Part shown: one piece after another, positions 1 through 12,157 of the stretch | How the letters are laid out: the number at the start of each line of letters is the position of its first letter | How positions within the stretch are numbered: the first letter of the stretch is position 1 | NCBI GenBank assembly: GCA_013368315.1 | Contig: JAACJM010000057.1 | Coordinates: 248,001-312,000 of the forward strand | DNA from: Tetrapyrgos nigripes | Lineage: Eukaryota > Basidiomycota > Agaricomycetes > Agaricales > Campanellaceae | DNA: 64,000 bases | Direction: 5' to 3' | Program-made: the position numbers and the translations under genes | The notes under the pieces: model-generated | What the model was told of the DNA's origin: nothing | Database searches by the model: none | Seen by the model: only the letters and a program-made list of their open reading frames with translations

Positions 1-1328
1 TAGGAGAGGTGATAGGCGTTGAGGACGCAGGAGAGGACGATTTTCCTTTGGCGGTAACAGAATCTATACTCGGTCTGGGAGATGTAGTGGCTCCTGTCAT
101 TGAAGTTGTCGGCGAGGTGGGTCTGCTATCCGAGACCGGAGGTGTCGATGCTCTGCGTGAAAAGAGGGAGGATAAGATACCAGACTTTTTCTTTGGTTCA
201 GCTGGTATTGGCACCTCTTCCTGCTTTTCCATTATACGCCAACCAGCGGGCAGAACACTGTCGGGAACAACCTCTTGTCGTGCCTTGACGGATGCTTCCC
301 AAGCAGTAGATCCTTTGGTAGCAAGGTACTAGAAGAACTGTTAAATGCCATTATCGCAGAATGAGGAAGACACATACCTTTGACATGGGACCCATTCGAG
401 CTATAGGCAAGCTACGAGTGAGGCGTACAGAGTCTGCTACTCGTTTTGATACAAAGGTTTTAGAAAAAGTAGGGACTGGAGGTAGGCTCAATTGACGAGG
501 AATGGCAATCTCTGCCAATGATTCACTATACGAGGATCAGGTTCATTGTAATTGTCCAGACTTGGCCCACTTACAGGCCCGGAACACTCTCAATTCCACT
601 TCTCCAGTTTGTCTGTTCGCTGGCATTGGGTTGTTCTGATTCGGGCCAGAGATGGTTAGAAACATCTTCGAATTCTTTGAGAATGGAGGCCAGGAGCTCT
701 GGAGGCTGGGAGATGCTAAGAAGCGGTGTAACTAGAGTGGATAAACGCGACTCACGACATATTTGTCCTGAATCTGCTGTTGCCGTTTCGCACTCTCCCA
801 TTCGTCCTCTGGCCCACCAGCTTCAGGTTCTGGTTCGGAAGGAGCCCAAGCAGCACCCCATGCGTTTCCGTCATCAGTAGCTGGAAAGGCTTTCTGGGAA
901 GGAGTCCATGGATCTTCTGGAGCTGTTCCGGAATTTGTACCGGTCTCAAAGGTTCCAAACGCGTCGGGACTTGAAGGACGCGACGGAGAAGATTTCGGCT
1001 CTTTAACTTCAGCACTGGCAGGAGGTGTCCAGGGATCGGGTGCTATAGATTCCTCCTCCTCCTCCTCTTCTTCTTTTTCTGAGACAGATGGAGGGAGTTC
1101 CGGTGAAGGAGTCGCTGTTTCGGGTTCGTCCTTTACGGGTTCATCTGGAACGCTTCCAAAGCGAATAGAATCATAAGGAGATTGCCAGTCCTTGTCGTCG
1201 ACGGCAGCACCCCAAAGAGAGAGATTGGTGGTCTGGCCTGATGACCATGCAGGGGCAGTGATGTCGACCTCGCCGTCGACGATGGCGCTGTTGTCCTCTA
1301 CCCAAGCATTTGCCCAAGGATTGTCCAT
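1..1328 (-). CDS. Acidic, Ser/Pro-rich hypothetical protein, C-terminus beyond the window
   Basis: I do not recognise this family. The chosen start gives a protein beginning MDNPWANAW; an in-frame ATG ten codons earlier (1358) is less likely. The first exon runs to about 756, where a GTGAGT donor follows. It is rich in P, S, E and W, with a run of glutamates and repeated DPWTP-type motifs (near residues 100 and 140). Downstream exons carry a conserved-looking block around 580-690 (PPELLASILKEFEDV) and another around 230-420 that reads GSTAWEASVKARQEVVPDS and then LPAGWRIMEK, followed by a Ser/Thr/Pro tail. No transmembrane segment is evident. Acidic W/F-containing disordered regions are common in trafficking adaptors, but that is only a guess. 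It is divergent from the Ubc2-like adaptor, with 74 bp between start codons. The stop lies before base 1. Confidence 0.7.
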
Positions 1329-1402
1329 ACCAGAGGTGCTATGGTCACGTGAAAACATTGTGAGACGGGCTAGAGTTTGGACCCTGAACAGCGACGGCCA
1401 TC

Positions 1403-3898
1403 ATGGACTATTCTTCAGACCGCTCCGTCATCGAATGGGACGAGAACGACGTCCAGCAATGGCTCACCAGTCTTGGTCTTTCTCAGTACGAAGAGAAATT
1501 TAAAGGTCTGTCCCTCCCATTTCATTCTCAGGTCCATCTCATCTTGTCACAGAACACAGAATATCTGGCGACATTCTGTGCATGCTGGACACAGATGCTC
1601 TCAAGGGCGTTGGCGTCACTTCTATCGGTCAAAGACTCTCTATCCTCAAGTCTGTCTATCTCCTCAAGATTCAACATAACATTCCGCTTGAAGTGGATGA
1701 TTATGTTCCTCCCTGTCAGTCCCTGTCTCGACCTGCACCACCCTATACTCATGTTATACTCCATCTGAAGCCCAGGAACGCTCAGAGAACCTCTCATTAG
1801 ACAAAATTCATGCTCTGGTGAAAGAACAAGGTGCGTCGTCACCTTTCTATCAGGTCGGCTGTAATGATTCATGTTTCTGCTCAGACCAGAGACTTCGTGT
1901 TCTCGAGGAAGAGAACCGCAATTTAAACACGATTCTACAATCTTTCTTCGACGACTACAACAATGTCAGGGCATCGTTATCGAGAACGGTTCGTCGGTTC
2001 ACAACTCTTCCTATAATCACGTTCAAATGACATTTCACAGGATGAGAACACTATCCCTTCCATCCGACGACAACCCTCATTCAAATGGGCTCAATTTAAG
2101 CCAAACAAATCACCAACGAAAGCTGACATGGGAGTGGAATCCCCTCATCCCTCTCCTCACCAACTAGAACACGACATAGCTCCCTATACTCGTGGACATC
2201 CACAATCTCAAATCTCATCTTCCAATCTCGCCCCTGAAAAGTCACGTCTACAAACCGGACCTAGCGACACTCCGAGCACTTCTCAACCTTCCGCTCCAAA
2301 GCCGGTTCGACAAGAAAGTTCTGATAACCTGAAGAGCTTCAAAGTCAGTCTCGAAGATCCCACATGGAAAGTCTTACCGGCCGCTCTGAAGAAGTATCGT
2401 ATTAACAACGACAATTGGGAAAACTACGCCATGTTCATATGTTATGGTTCCCCTGGTGCGTTGCAAATTTTTCTAATGTTTGAAATTACTCATAATTTTA
2501 CTAGGAAACCGTATCGAGCGTTGTTTGAGTTATGACGAAAAACCCCTCCTTCTCTTCCAAAAGCTCAAAGACGCAAAAAAGAATCCCGTTTTCATGCTCA
2601 AACACATCAAGGACATTCGTTCACCAATAGTAGTCGCACAGCAGAAACACGCTGCACGCAAAGCGTCATCTATAATGAGTGCGAATGGTGATGCCAATGC
2701 CGCTCAATCAAAGGGTACACCTTCCCGCAGCACAACTCGTCCTCCCAGATTAGAGGTCAACGACCTATCCACTTCAACACCGCTTATGTCAGGAATCAGT
2801 CCACAGCCCAATTGGCCTGAACCGGGAGTATCGTCACCTTCTGCCGAGCAACAGAAAGCACCAGATGATGGCTCGACGGCTCCAGGCTCAGCGGGCACTG
2901 GTGGTTCTGTGTCTACAGCGGCTACAGGCAGTACGCTTGTGGCCAGCAGTACAGCTAACGGTCAAGATCTTTCAAAGTCACGCGGTGGCTCTGGCTCTTC
3001 AGAATCAGTGGAACAGCCCTCCAGCAGCTCGAGAGAGATGCCGGTGGCGTCAGCAGGAGTGTCATACGCTGTTGCGATTTATCCGTACATGGCTGAACAG
3101 GAAGATGAGTTTGATGTCGTTGTGTACGTCTCTTTTCTTCCATTTCATGTCACTGCTCACTGACATGCGACATGGTGCATTTGTAGTGGAGACACTTTTG
3201 TCATTCTATCACGCGCTCGGGGATGGTGGGTTGTCCAACGAGATCCGACTGGTTCTGGTGTCGTAGACACGGATATTGTGAAACAAGGATGGGTACCTGC
3301 TGGATGCCTTCTGGAGACTAATGTCCCTGTTGCTTCTGCTATTGCTGAAGCGAAGAGCAGTGCGTCGACGAATGGGGAGTCGTCACCCTCTAGGACACCC
3401 ATTTTGCCACTTAGTATTATATCGACGAGTTTCCCTGGCATTGCGTTGATGGATTATAAGAAGAAGGGGGATGAGGAGCTTGATCTTGTCAAGGATGATG
3501 CGCTGAGGGTGTTTAAGAGGTATAACCATTGGTCTTACGTGAGTATTTTTTTGTTATTCTGTCTGGGGTGAAGCTGACCCAATTCGTATTTATCAGGCTG
3601 TTAAAGAAGAGGGCGGTGATCGTGGATGGGTACCGGTAAGCACCGTTTTGTGCATCTGGATTTATCATCGTTACTGATCTCTCTTTCATCTCTTTCTTTC
3701 TTTTTTGCACAGTCATGGTTTATAGGGAAAGTCGCTCCAGCCGGAAACGTGCCTCCAACACCCAGTACCAGTGTACCACCCAACATGAGCATGAACAATT
3801 CAAGTATCAATTTGGATGACAGCTCCACCCAGCCACAGGTCTCACCAATGTCTTCTGCTTTTCCTACACATCAGTCGAGAACACCTAATCTTTCGTAG
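1403..3898 (+). CDS. UBC2: Ste50/Ubc2-type MAPK cascade adaptor (SAM-RA-SH3-SH3)
   Basis: This is a scaffold protein linking Ras/Cdc42 signals to the MAPKKK of the pheromone and filamentation MAPK pathway. A SAM domain covers about residues 10-80 (IEWDENDVQQWLTSLGL, then the exon join into EHRISGDILCMLDTDAL). A short coiled coil follows (LRVLEEENRNLNTILQ), then a Ras-association domain around residues 225-320 (SFKVSLEDPTWKVLPAALKK; FICYGSPG joined to NRIERCLSYDEKPLLLFQKL). After a Ser/Thr/Pro linker come two SH3 domains: one with AIYPYMAEQEDEFDVV and the downstream RGWWVVQRD, the other with ALMDYKKKGDEELDLVKDDA and GDRGWVPSWFIGKV. Ascomycete Ste50 has only SAM and RA; tandem C-terminal SH3 domains are the basidiomycete Ubc2 form known from Ustilago maydis. 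At least seven introns. It shares a 74-bp intergenic region with the gene on the opposite strand. Confidence 0.9.
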
Positions 3899-4310
3899 TG
3901 CGTCACTATGCTTTTTGGTTTTCTTAGACTCGAGAGCATGGCGCTGGCTTGTGTTTACTCGTGCATGCATGTATTTATCATGGTTTTATTCATCCTCATT
4001 GCTTTGGTTACCTTTGCTGTGTCCTTCACTCACATATCTACTCGTTCATTTCTACGCCACGTCTCTGTTTTCTACTCACCTACTCACTATGCGCATCGAC
4101 TTGGCTTTCAGCTATAGCAGTCTCAGGTCCTACATATGTACACGCATTCCAACGCTCGTTACGTGTTTTTTCTTCTTCCCTTCTTTGTATCTTTTTCTGT
4201 GCTTTCGTCGTGTTTATCGCATACAACACCAGCATTGTATATTCTATCGTCATCACTTTCCCTTCCGTTCCCCATACCGCCCCTATCACCCATTCAACGA
4301 TTTGAATGAG

Positions 4311-4340
4311 CGTTCATTAACGTTCATTAATGTTCATTTC
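4311..4340. repeat. Short tandem repeat CGTTCATTAA
   Basis: Two perfect 10-bp units are followed by a diverged third (TGTTCATTTC). It lies in the pyrimidine-rich stretch downstream of the Ubc2-like gene. Confidence 0.7.
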
Positions 4341-5260
4341 CAGTCCTTTTCTCACCTTCCCTCTCTCCCGTCTCTCTCGGATTCATATTCCTTCCCCTGC
4401 GACGCCTCGTCGTTTTACTCACTCAAGTACTGTATCCACTTCTTCCGTCCTGCTTCCCATGATGGACGATGAACTCGGCGTTTGAATTAATGACATTGTC
4501 AATGTACATCATTATTTTCCCTTTTCTCATCCATTTATTTATGCCTTTACTTTATCTACCCACATAACAGGCTGACGGTCCTGATCAGCGCTCACTATTG
4601 GTTTTTTGGTTTGGTTTCGGTCTCGGTTTTCGTAGTCGACTTGAGTACGTTTACTATAGTAGTCACTCAGTGTTACTCTCAAGCTTTCCTATCTCGGGCT
4701 CGCCTACCCATGGTCATTTGTCCCTGTCACGAATTTTCATGATTTTACATATATCCGCCTCTAGCTCAAACCTGGTTTTCTCCCCCTCTTTCTTTTTCCT
4801 TCTGTCTTTCTCTCTCTCGTTGACTGTACATATGCATACGTATATCACATAAGTAGCAGCTGCTATCTTACTGATTACGGATTCATCAGACGTGTATATT
4901 GCTACTCTTGGGCTGCTCTCGACTGTACTGGTCCGCGTCGCAGCAATCTGAAATGATGCCGCCACTCCTCTTCGAGTTAACCCAACATGTCTGTGGCCCG
5001 TTAGCCCAGAGGAGACGATCCCCACTGGCTTGACCAGTCACCCCTTCAAGCTTCGTGCTGTCAGGTACGGCTTGGATGCCCATATTTCTCTTCTAATCTC
5101 CTATGCCCAAGTTCCTCCTCACGGAACTCCGATCGGCTCTCCTCTACATCTTCCGACTACTCCTGATCGGCTCTCTGTTCTACCTGAACGAAGCATCTGG
5201 CTAGCTTACTTACTGTCAGGTCCTTCGTGATCGTTTTTATGTATTAATTGTCGTTGTAGC

Positions 5261-5277
5261 TTTTTTTTTTTTTTTTT
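5261..5277. repeat. Poly-T tract (17 T)
   Basis: An uninterrupted run of 17 T bases in the gene-poor interval. It could be a simple repeat or the trace of a reverse-strand poly(A) insertion; no adjacent retroelement body is visible. Confidence 0.6.
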
Positions 5278-6374
5278 GAGGAACGGCAGTTGCCGAAAGG
5301 TTCAAGTTTGATCTAGTCGGCAATCTCACGTTCTTCGTCCAACATCTACCAGCTACCAGTGGTCGCTGCTGTATTCATGGTCACTGCATTGCCAAAAATG
5401 GTGGAACACACTTTACTTAGGATCCCTCGCATCTCTCTGGACTTTGAAGCCATCACCTGGGCCGTTGTACGGGTCTTGTCTGCAAAAATGTCAAGATCTG
5501 AAGAAGCTTTGCCGCTTGCTCTAGTAGTAGGAGTAGGAGACAACTTCCCAGCCATGATAATGTACTCTGCTTTGACATCGTCAAGGCACATGTCACTGGA
5601 TCTGGACCAATCATTCAGGCACTGGGCTGGCGCTTGCTATGTGCGGCGACATACTTAGTACACAATTGCAAATTACTACAGATATTTGGGCTGACCTGTT
5701 TGACAGGCACTGGCATCGTTTCCTCCCTGCAGTGGTTGTTATCATGACACAATCCTTCTCGAGCTGCCTCATGTCGAGGACATAGGAATGATGTCATCCT
5801 GAACGGAACTAAAGTGACGGCTACCCTCGCGTTTTGCAGGATGATCCAACATGCATGGCGATGAAAAGTACTCGGGAATCGAGTGGATTCTCGAGATGCA
5901 GAATGCTCTAATTAAGCGAGGTACAGAGCACAGTGTTTGCCTAGGGAATATTGCAGGATGCAATTCCATCACTACCGTTGTCCCCTTCTGTCTCCTTGTC
6001 TTCCAGTCACTTCTGCAATCTGATTGGCTGTGGGTTACTACCTTTGTCCAAGCTGGCATCCTAACTGCGTTCCTCAGGCTACTAGTTTCAGCGGAAAGTG
6101 GAACCAACTTACTTGTTCATGTGCTATGGAACACTGACACTCCACTTGGTTCTTCCCTTTGGTCGGCTTCGGGGACCATCGACCATCCCCGGTCTTGACA
6201 AGTACTTGACATCGTGGAACCGGCCCCGTTCATGAAAATGCATGAAAGTTGACAAGACCTTGACATTATGATTAGCCTATATGTACCATCTGCAACCGAT
6301 CTCTCGAAAGTTTTCCTTTCACCCCCTCTGGCTCCTCTTCCTGGTTAGCTACTGTCTATAGCGCTCTGTCGGCC

Positions 6375-7552
6375 ATGATCATACGAACTTGGGCCTTGTC
6401 TGTGATTTTCGCCGCTTCACGAATCAATGCTACACCAGTGCCGGCGCAGAAGGTCCATTCGCATAATGACTGTCAGTGCTACAACGATCTTACACGGGTT
6501 GACTGGAGTTACTCAGATTCTCGTTGCTGGTAGATCTGCAAACTGTTCCTCTATTCACGGCTCTGGATAACGGTGTGACAAGTGTCGAGGCTGATTTATG
6601 GTTGCACGATGGAAATCTTTTCGTGCGTATGGCTCAGCACACCATCGTCTTGTTACCTTGCGCCTAACTAATCAACCTCCACAAACAGGTCGCACATAAA
6701 GAAAATGAAATCGACGCGTCCAAGACGTTCGATTCAGTATACATTCAGCCTCTGGTGAAGCTCATTGACGAGCAGACATATGGGTGCGTATTCAGGGAGT
6801 TTGCAATACAGATGAAGCCCTCTAACAGCATCATTTCTTATAGAGATTTGTTCACTCGGGACAATCCTCTGCAGCTCCTCGTTGACTTCAAATCCGACGG
6901 AGACGAGTTGAGTTTTTCTTTTTCTTCCCATCAAACCCTATTCATCTTCTCTTTCAGCTCATTCTCCCCTATCCTTGCCGCCCTCGAGCCCTTACGCTCT
7001 AAAGGATACCTCACCACCTTCAAAGATAGTGTATATACCCAAAGCTTCGTCACAGCTGTCGGTACAGGCAATACGCCTTTGGACAAAGTCCTTGCTTCAA
7101 ACCCTCGTGATTTATTCTTCGATGCGCCCCTAACAGACATCGCAGCAAAGCCTCCTGCCGAGGGTTTAGTGTGGTCAAAGGAAATTGCCCCGTTGGCTAG
7201 TGCAGATCTCAAGGATGCAGTTGGTATTCTGAATTGGGTGGGTAGATACTCTCTTCAAGTTCCATTATGCGTTTGCTGAAGATCGGCTCGGTGTCATTAG
7301 CTAGCAGCCCAAGTCGGAATCGTCACTAGTGGTACCAAAAATGCGCTCAACAAGTTGGTTGGAGATGCACATCAGTTGGACGGTGTCAAGTCGAGGTTAT
7401 ATGGTACACCGAACCTGGATTGTGTGACTATCGCCTTCATCAAGGAAGGGTTGGATTGGATCAACGCAGACGATTTGCGGCATGTGAAGGATTTACTCGG
7501 TCTAAAGAGCAGGTTTCTCTACAACTGGCGTGGATGTGGTTGTGTGTGGTAA
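6375..7552 (+). CDS. AIM6-like PLC-type phosphodiesterase, secreted or endomembrane
   Basis: This belongs to the fungal family related to glycerophosphodiester phosphodiesterase and PI-PLC (TIM-barrel), represented by yeast Aim6; the natural substrate is unknown. The N-terminus MIIRTWALSVIFAASRINA looks like a signal peptide. The family hallmark HSHNDY is formed across the first intron, followed by PLFTALDNGVTSVEADLWL and, after another intron, VAHKENEIDASKTFDSVYI. The paired His residues of HSHND and the E-x-D of SVEADLWL are the expected metal and catalytic positions. The C-terminal half gives SPILAALEPLRSKGYLTTF and ends with an INADDL motif and a short tail. At least five introns were joined by eye. 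It stands alone between the gene-poor interval and a convergent J-domain gene. Confidence 0.82.
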
Positions 7553-8121
7553 TGCATCTTGATGCAGACGTTTCATGTCCAGTCTATCCCCTCCAGTTAT
7601 CCAGCATTAGACGGACAACCCCTAGATTAACGCTCACGAGACGTGCTAGCATCTTGTCAAAACGTTAAGGTAGACCGCCATATTTTTCTTCACGGAAATG
7701 GGGGCTATAGTGCCATTGGTATCACGTCAGTTCCGAGACCCAAGGGCAGGAGAGCATTTGGCCGAAGTACGGACAAGGCAGGTAAAGACGTGCTTAGATG
7801 TCGCCTCGTTGTGCATCGATCTGGTCTGTACGAATCTGATGAATCCAATCATTCATAAAGTTGTTACATTAGGTCGTACAAACATATTTAAAATACAGTT
7901 CCTGAAAGCTAGCGCATACACATGTAATGAAAAATCGAAGTAAAGTGATCACCAAAAGTCCTCCCTTTGAGATCACAACGTTTGCAAATGGTTCCGTTCG
8001 ATCAGTATCACACCCCACCGAACCTTATACATACATAGATCCACCCACACTCCTTTGCAATTCCATGAAAAAACCACCTGAACCCTGGAGCATCGAGAAT
8101 TCAACGTTCAACGTTCAACAC
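7553..8121. other. Convergent intergenic region
   Basis: This lies between the stops of the AIM6-like and J-domain genes. Only short frames with no recognisable domain are seen. It is A-rich near 7860-7990, which fits overlapping 3' UTRs. Confidence 0.5.
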
Positions 8122-9710
8122 TCAGTGCCGACTCCACCAATGTCGCTTGTGTTGTGACCTATCTGCAGCTTCCGGTAGAGCTGGTCGAAAGAATGGAAAG
8201 GTTGGAATTGGCGCGTTAAAAACAAAAGGATAGATAGACACTCACTACCATTATTATACATATTACTTTCGGGAACACCTGGACCTACAAAAGCAGAGAG
8301 TCACAGACATGTGTCAGCGCAACACAAATGAAAAATTCGTTCTCGACTCACCTGGATTGTATCTGTCTCCCGTCATGGCGGGATCTAGCAAGCGAGGGTC
8401 AAAGAGGTTAGCACTTTCAGCAAAACCCTATAACAACTTACCAAGCGTGTGATGTCTGGAACTACGATGACTCCGGTGACTTCGATGACTATGATGATCA
8501 GAGTAATTGCCATTGGGCTCCATAGGCGCTAATGAAGACACTCAGTACACACCTAGGTTCCCCGATGCCAGATTTACTTACGGGCAGAGCGGTCACGATA
8601 TCCACTTCCTCCAACTGCAGCTGCAGCAGAATAAGGTGGAGGTGGTGGTAGATAACGATCATGGTTGTTGGAATAATCCATCACTGGAGGAGGAGGTACA
8701 TGGCGAGGATCCTGGCCATGACTAGTGAGCAGAAGCCCTTGATCTGGTTGTTCGACACCGTTGATGGTGACGACTTGGCGTCCATCTGGGTACACACGTG
8801 TTACATGCTCGTTTCCCTACAGAGGAAGATAAAGATGAGGAGACGTAGATAAAAACGAATACAATCCAACTTACATCCCAATCTCTTCGTTTGTGTACGG
8901 TATGTGTAACACCATTGATTGTCTGAGACATGGTACTTACACTATTCCAGCGACCGCGACCGTTAGTGTTACCGTTTCCCCCCATAGAATTTGCTGGAAA
9001 GGCGGAGAAGGGACTCGGCCCCATATTGCCGAAAGAGGACATCATATTACGATGCATGCTGTTCATGAACGAATTGAGTTCGTGCATCGGGTGTGGGCGG
9101 TAATCGTCGAATGGGTCATCCCAAGCAGTAGGACGCCTACGCCGAGAAGAAGAACGGGAGGGATCCATATCCCGGAAAATAGACTCGAATAATTCGAAAG
9201 GATCTGTGAAATGAAAACCTCGGTTGAAGAAGGGGTCCGAAAATTGATCATGGTGATATGTGTGTCTACGACTGCTGGAGTGATGGCGATGAGAGGGCCT
9301 CGGGTGGAATTCTGATTGTTCCGGAGGTGGCCAAACGCCGCAACGATCGTAGAGCTGGAGGGAAGTATAGGTCAATGCATGTAAATATCAGAAAAAAGGA
9401 CTGTTACACACCCTACGATTCTGAGCGTCATTCAAGACTTCATAAGCGTTATTAACCTGCGCCACGCCTGAGGAATACTGTGAGCATGATTGTTGAGTGA
9501 CTCACCTTTCTGAATTTCTCTCCTGAAGCCTCTTTCTCAGCTGCTGTAGCGTTTGGAGGCAGACGATCTGGATGCGTTTCCAGAGCTCGTTTCTTGTATG
9601 CCTTTCGGACTATTGACAGTCAGTAAGAAGCAAAGGAAGAAAGAAATCCTCGTACTTTCTTCAGAGGTAGCATTTGAGGATATGCCAAGGGTGTCGTAGA
9701 GCTCAGCCAT
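8122..9710 (-). CDS. DNAJB-type J-domain protein
   Basis: This is an Hsp70 co-chaperone. The start gives MAELYDTLGISSNAT, the usual opening of a J domain; a longer frame to 9743 is less likely. The next exon supplies RKAYKKRALETHPDRLPPNA, with the HPD tripeptide that stimulates Hsp70 ATPase, and then an NNAYEVL-type helix and LYDRCG. The rest is rich in F, H, R, S and P (for example DPFFNRGFHFTDPFELFESI), followed by a block around NGVTHTVHKRRDWDGNEHVTRVYPDG, as in DNAJB6/B2-like proteins. His/Ser/Arg-rich exons follow. There is no zinc-finger region, so it is not a class A protein. The final small exons (8122-8420) are inferred from splice signals and are the least certain part. Its start is 83 bp from the start of IPI3 on the other strand. 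Confidence 0.85.
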
Positions 9711-9793
9711 GGTGGTAGTGGAATGAGATGTACGCGTGGTCACTGGGTGTATAAGTAGCCGGTGATTTGCGGCATTTCAAAAAATTTCGACTT

Positions 9794-11773
9794 ATGCACC
9801 TCCAAGAAACAATATTTTGTGCAACTGCTTCTAGCTCTGGCTCTGGCGCTATTTCTTTGCACGACATTGTCACCGGCTCATCGCTCGCCTCTTTCAAACA
9901 GACAAATGCTGTTCCTCATTGTACTGTCTTTTTAGAATCAAAAAATGCTCAAGGGGGCGTCTTTTTTGCTGCTCAGCCAGACAAATCCCTCTTGCACGTC
10001 TACAACTTTCAAAAAGTACGTCCTTTTCTTCTATGCCTTTCTTTTTTTTTTCAATAAATTCCAGGACCAAATCAGTCTCAAAATTGTATTACCAGAAAAA
10101 CTAACATGTGTTGCTCTTGATCCTCGAGGCGATTATTTTGCTGGTGGAACCACACAGGGAAGAATACATCTATGGGAGGCTAGTCCATCAGATTTTCAGG
10201 GCCTTCTTGATGTGCTCACACTGCGGAACAGTAGGTTTCTTCAGGGATTCTCTACAACTCCTGGGACGCCCATTATCGACAAGTTAACGTCCTTCGTTTC
10301 ACACAAGATGGTGCTGCTCTCATATCAGGAAGTGATGACTCTAGTATCAACGTATGGTCCGTTGCAAGGTCAATCCATATCACTGAGGTCCCTCGTCTTT
10401 ATCTCCACTCACTTTGGACCCTAGATTACTAGACGAAGACACTCAAAACGAACTCGCATTACCCTACTTTACATTAACAGACCACACCCTTCCCATCACT
10501 GATATCATTTGTGGTGTCGGCTCTTTCCCTACATGTCGAATTTTGACATCTTCCATAGACCATTCTGTCAAAGTGTGCCAATCCTTCAGAATTCTTCAAC
10601 TAACACCGACTAACAAAAATGCACAATTCAGCTCTGGGACCTCTCTACCAAATCAATGCTCACCACGTTCGTTTTCCCTCAGTCGATATCATCTCTCGCA
10701 TGGGATATCACAGAACGTTTTTTTCTTCGCCGCTTCGTCCGAGGGTTCTATCTACCAAATGAATCTATACAGACATCGTGAAGATAAATCTAAAGGACCG
10801 CATACCGAGGCAATAGGAGGTGGAGGAGTGAACGATATGATACGCGTGGATGATGAAAGCACAGACGCCCATAATAGCAGTAAAAAGAGGCTTATCGCCA
10901 TAGGGTCAGTTTCAGTTTCTTCATTTAATCATCTCCGTTTAAATCCCCTCTAACTCAACTTCCTACAATGCAGGCACCCGATAACTTCTTTAACAATCTC
11001 TCTCACCTCCTCCCTCCTCGTTGTCGGAACTTCTTCGGGTCTCATTCAAATTTACGATATACCCACTCATCAACTCCTCCGCACCATTTCCTCACACAGA
11101 GGGTTTTCCGTAACCCACCTCTCTACTATGCTCAAACCTATCGACCTTGTTGGACACGTTAATTTACGAATGAACGTCAATCCGACTCAGGGTGCAGGAG
11201 CAAACAATCATAGTTCAGACACGAGGGAAACGATCCCTGTCAAATCAGTGGTTCCTTTCCAAAGAATGCGAGATACAAAAACACGCGAGGTGCATGAGGT
11301 TTCTATGGTTTTACCCGTTCAACGACACCGAGATGAGGTAAATCTTTCAACTTTGTGAAATCTCAATTGTATACTGATAACCAATTCGTCTGCTTCTCTT
11401 ATCCCAGAATCATGTAGATTCAGACTTGATTTCAACCTGTTACCCCTACTCTAAATCCTCCTTCCTCCGAGACCACGCCTACTTTACTCAATATCTTTCC
11501 TCGTCATCATCAGATACCGACACCTCAACATCCACATCAACTTCATCCCTCCAATCTAAAATTACCTCCCTTGAAGCTGAAGTCATTCAGCTTCGCGAAC
11601 AACTGGGTCAAGCAAAGGGTATCAATAACGCTATGTGGGAAACTGTGGTTCAAAAAGTTGTTGGAACTGGTAAGAAAGCGACAACCACCACGGCGACCGC
11701 TACAGCTATGCAAGTAGATGGCGAAGGCGACGAAGGTGAAGGCGGTAGGAGACGTAAACGAGGGCGTACATGA
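9794..11773 (+). CDS. IPI3: Pre-rRNA-processing WD40 protein Ipi3 (WDR18 homologue)
   Basis: Ipi3 is part of the Rix1/PELP1 complex that matures the 60S pre-ribosome (ITS2 processing and Rea1 recruitment) in the nucleus. The protein starts MHLQETIFCATASSSGSGA, and an in-frame ATG nine codons earlier is less like the family. WD40 blades are visible as LTCVALDPRGDYFAGGTTQG with RIHLWE, then LRFTQDGAALISGSDDSSIN with VWSV, then ITDIICGVGSFPTCRILTSS with DHSVK, and SSEGSIYQMNLYRH. The C-terminus holds a short coiled coil (ITSLEAEVIQLREQLGQAKG) and a basic tail GGRRRKRGRT, a plausible nuclear localisation signal. About eight short introns. Divergent from the J-domain gene. Confidence 0.92.
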
Positions 11774-12157
11774 TATGATGCATGATTTTACCGTGTCTAG
11801 ACTACATGTACATTTTTGTATGTATCCTTCATCAATCTACTCTTACCGCTTTCCAGTCCTGGACCCGTCTCGTCAACGAAAAAACAAAGACCACGAAGCA
11901 CCCAATGGCCAGCCGAATGCTCCGTGCAGGACCTGCGCCCCTCAGCACAGGCCGTCATGACCTCTGGGTTAATGAGCCACACTTTGAAGACAGTGCCCCT
12001 GGGGTAGGTGAATATGTCCTCCATGGTGTGTAGTACGGTCAGCAAATTTTGACCCTCAGTCATTAATATAAATATATACATGTGGCGGCAGTACAAAGCT
12101 TGATCATTAATTGGGGAGATTGACGAGGACTTTTCCTTTCGCGGGATCCATATGAAG
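11774..12157. other. Convergent intergenic region
   Basis: This lies between the stops of IPI3 and the NmrA-like gene. Open frames here are shadows without domain signal; probably two 3' UTRs. Confidence 0.5.

Larger units (their letters stand above)
3899..6374. other. Long gene-poor interval
   Basis: No gene is recognised in this 2.5 kb stretch. The first 1 kb is strongly pyrimidine-rich on the + strand, giving long open frames of biased composition (F, S, L, Y) that do not resemble proteins. A tandem CGTTCATTAA repeat lies at 4311-4330 with a degenerate third copy, and a 17-base poly-T tract lies at 5261-5277. Short open frames on both strands at 5346-6198 have no recognisable domain. This could be 3' UTR, non-coding RNA or decayed DNA. 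Confidence 0.5.

Noticed and set aside
3816..4472. 218-residue open frame after the Ubc2-like stop
   Set aside because: It overlaps the Ubc2 terminal exon in another frame and is a compositional artefact of C/T-rich DNA.
5346..6198. Possible gene on either strand in the gene-poor interval
   Set aside because: Short overlapping frames, no domain, no consistent splice joins.
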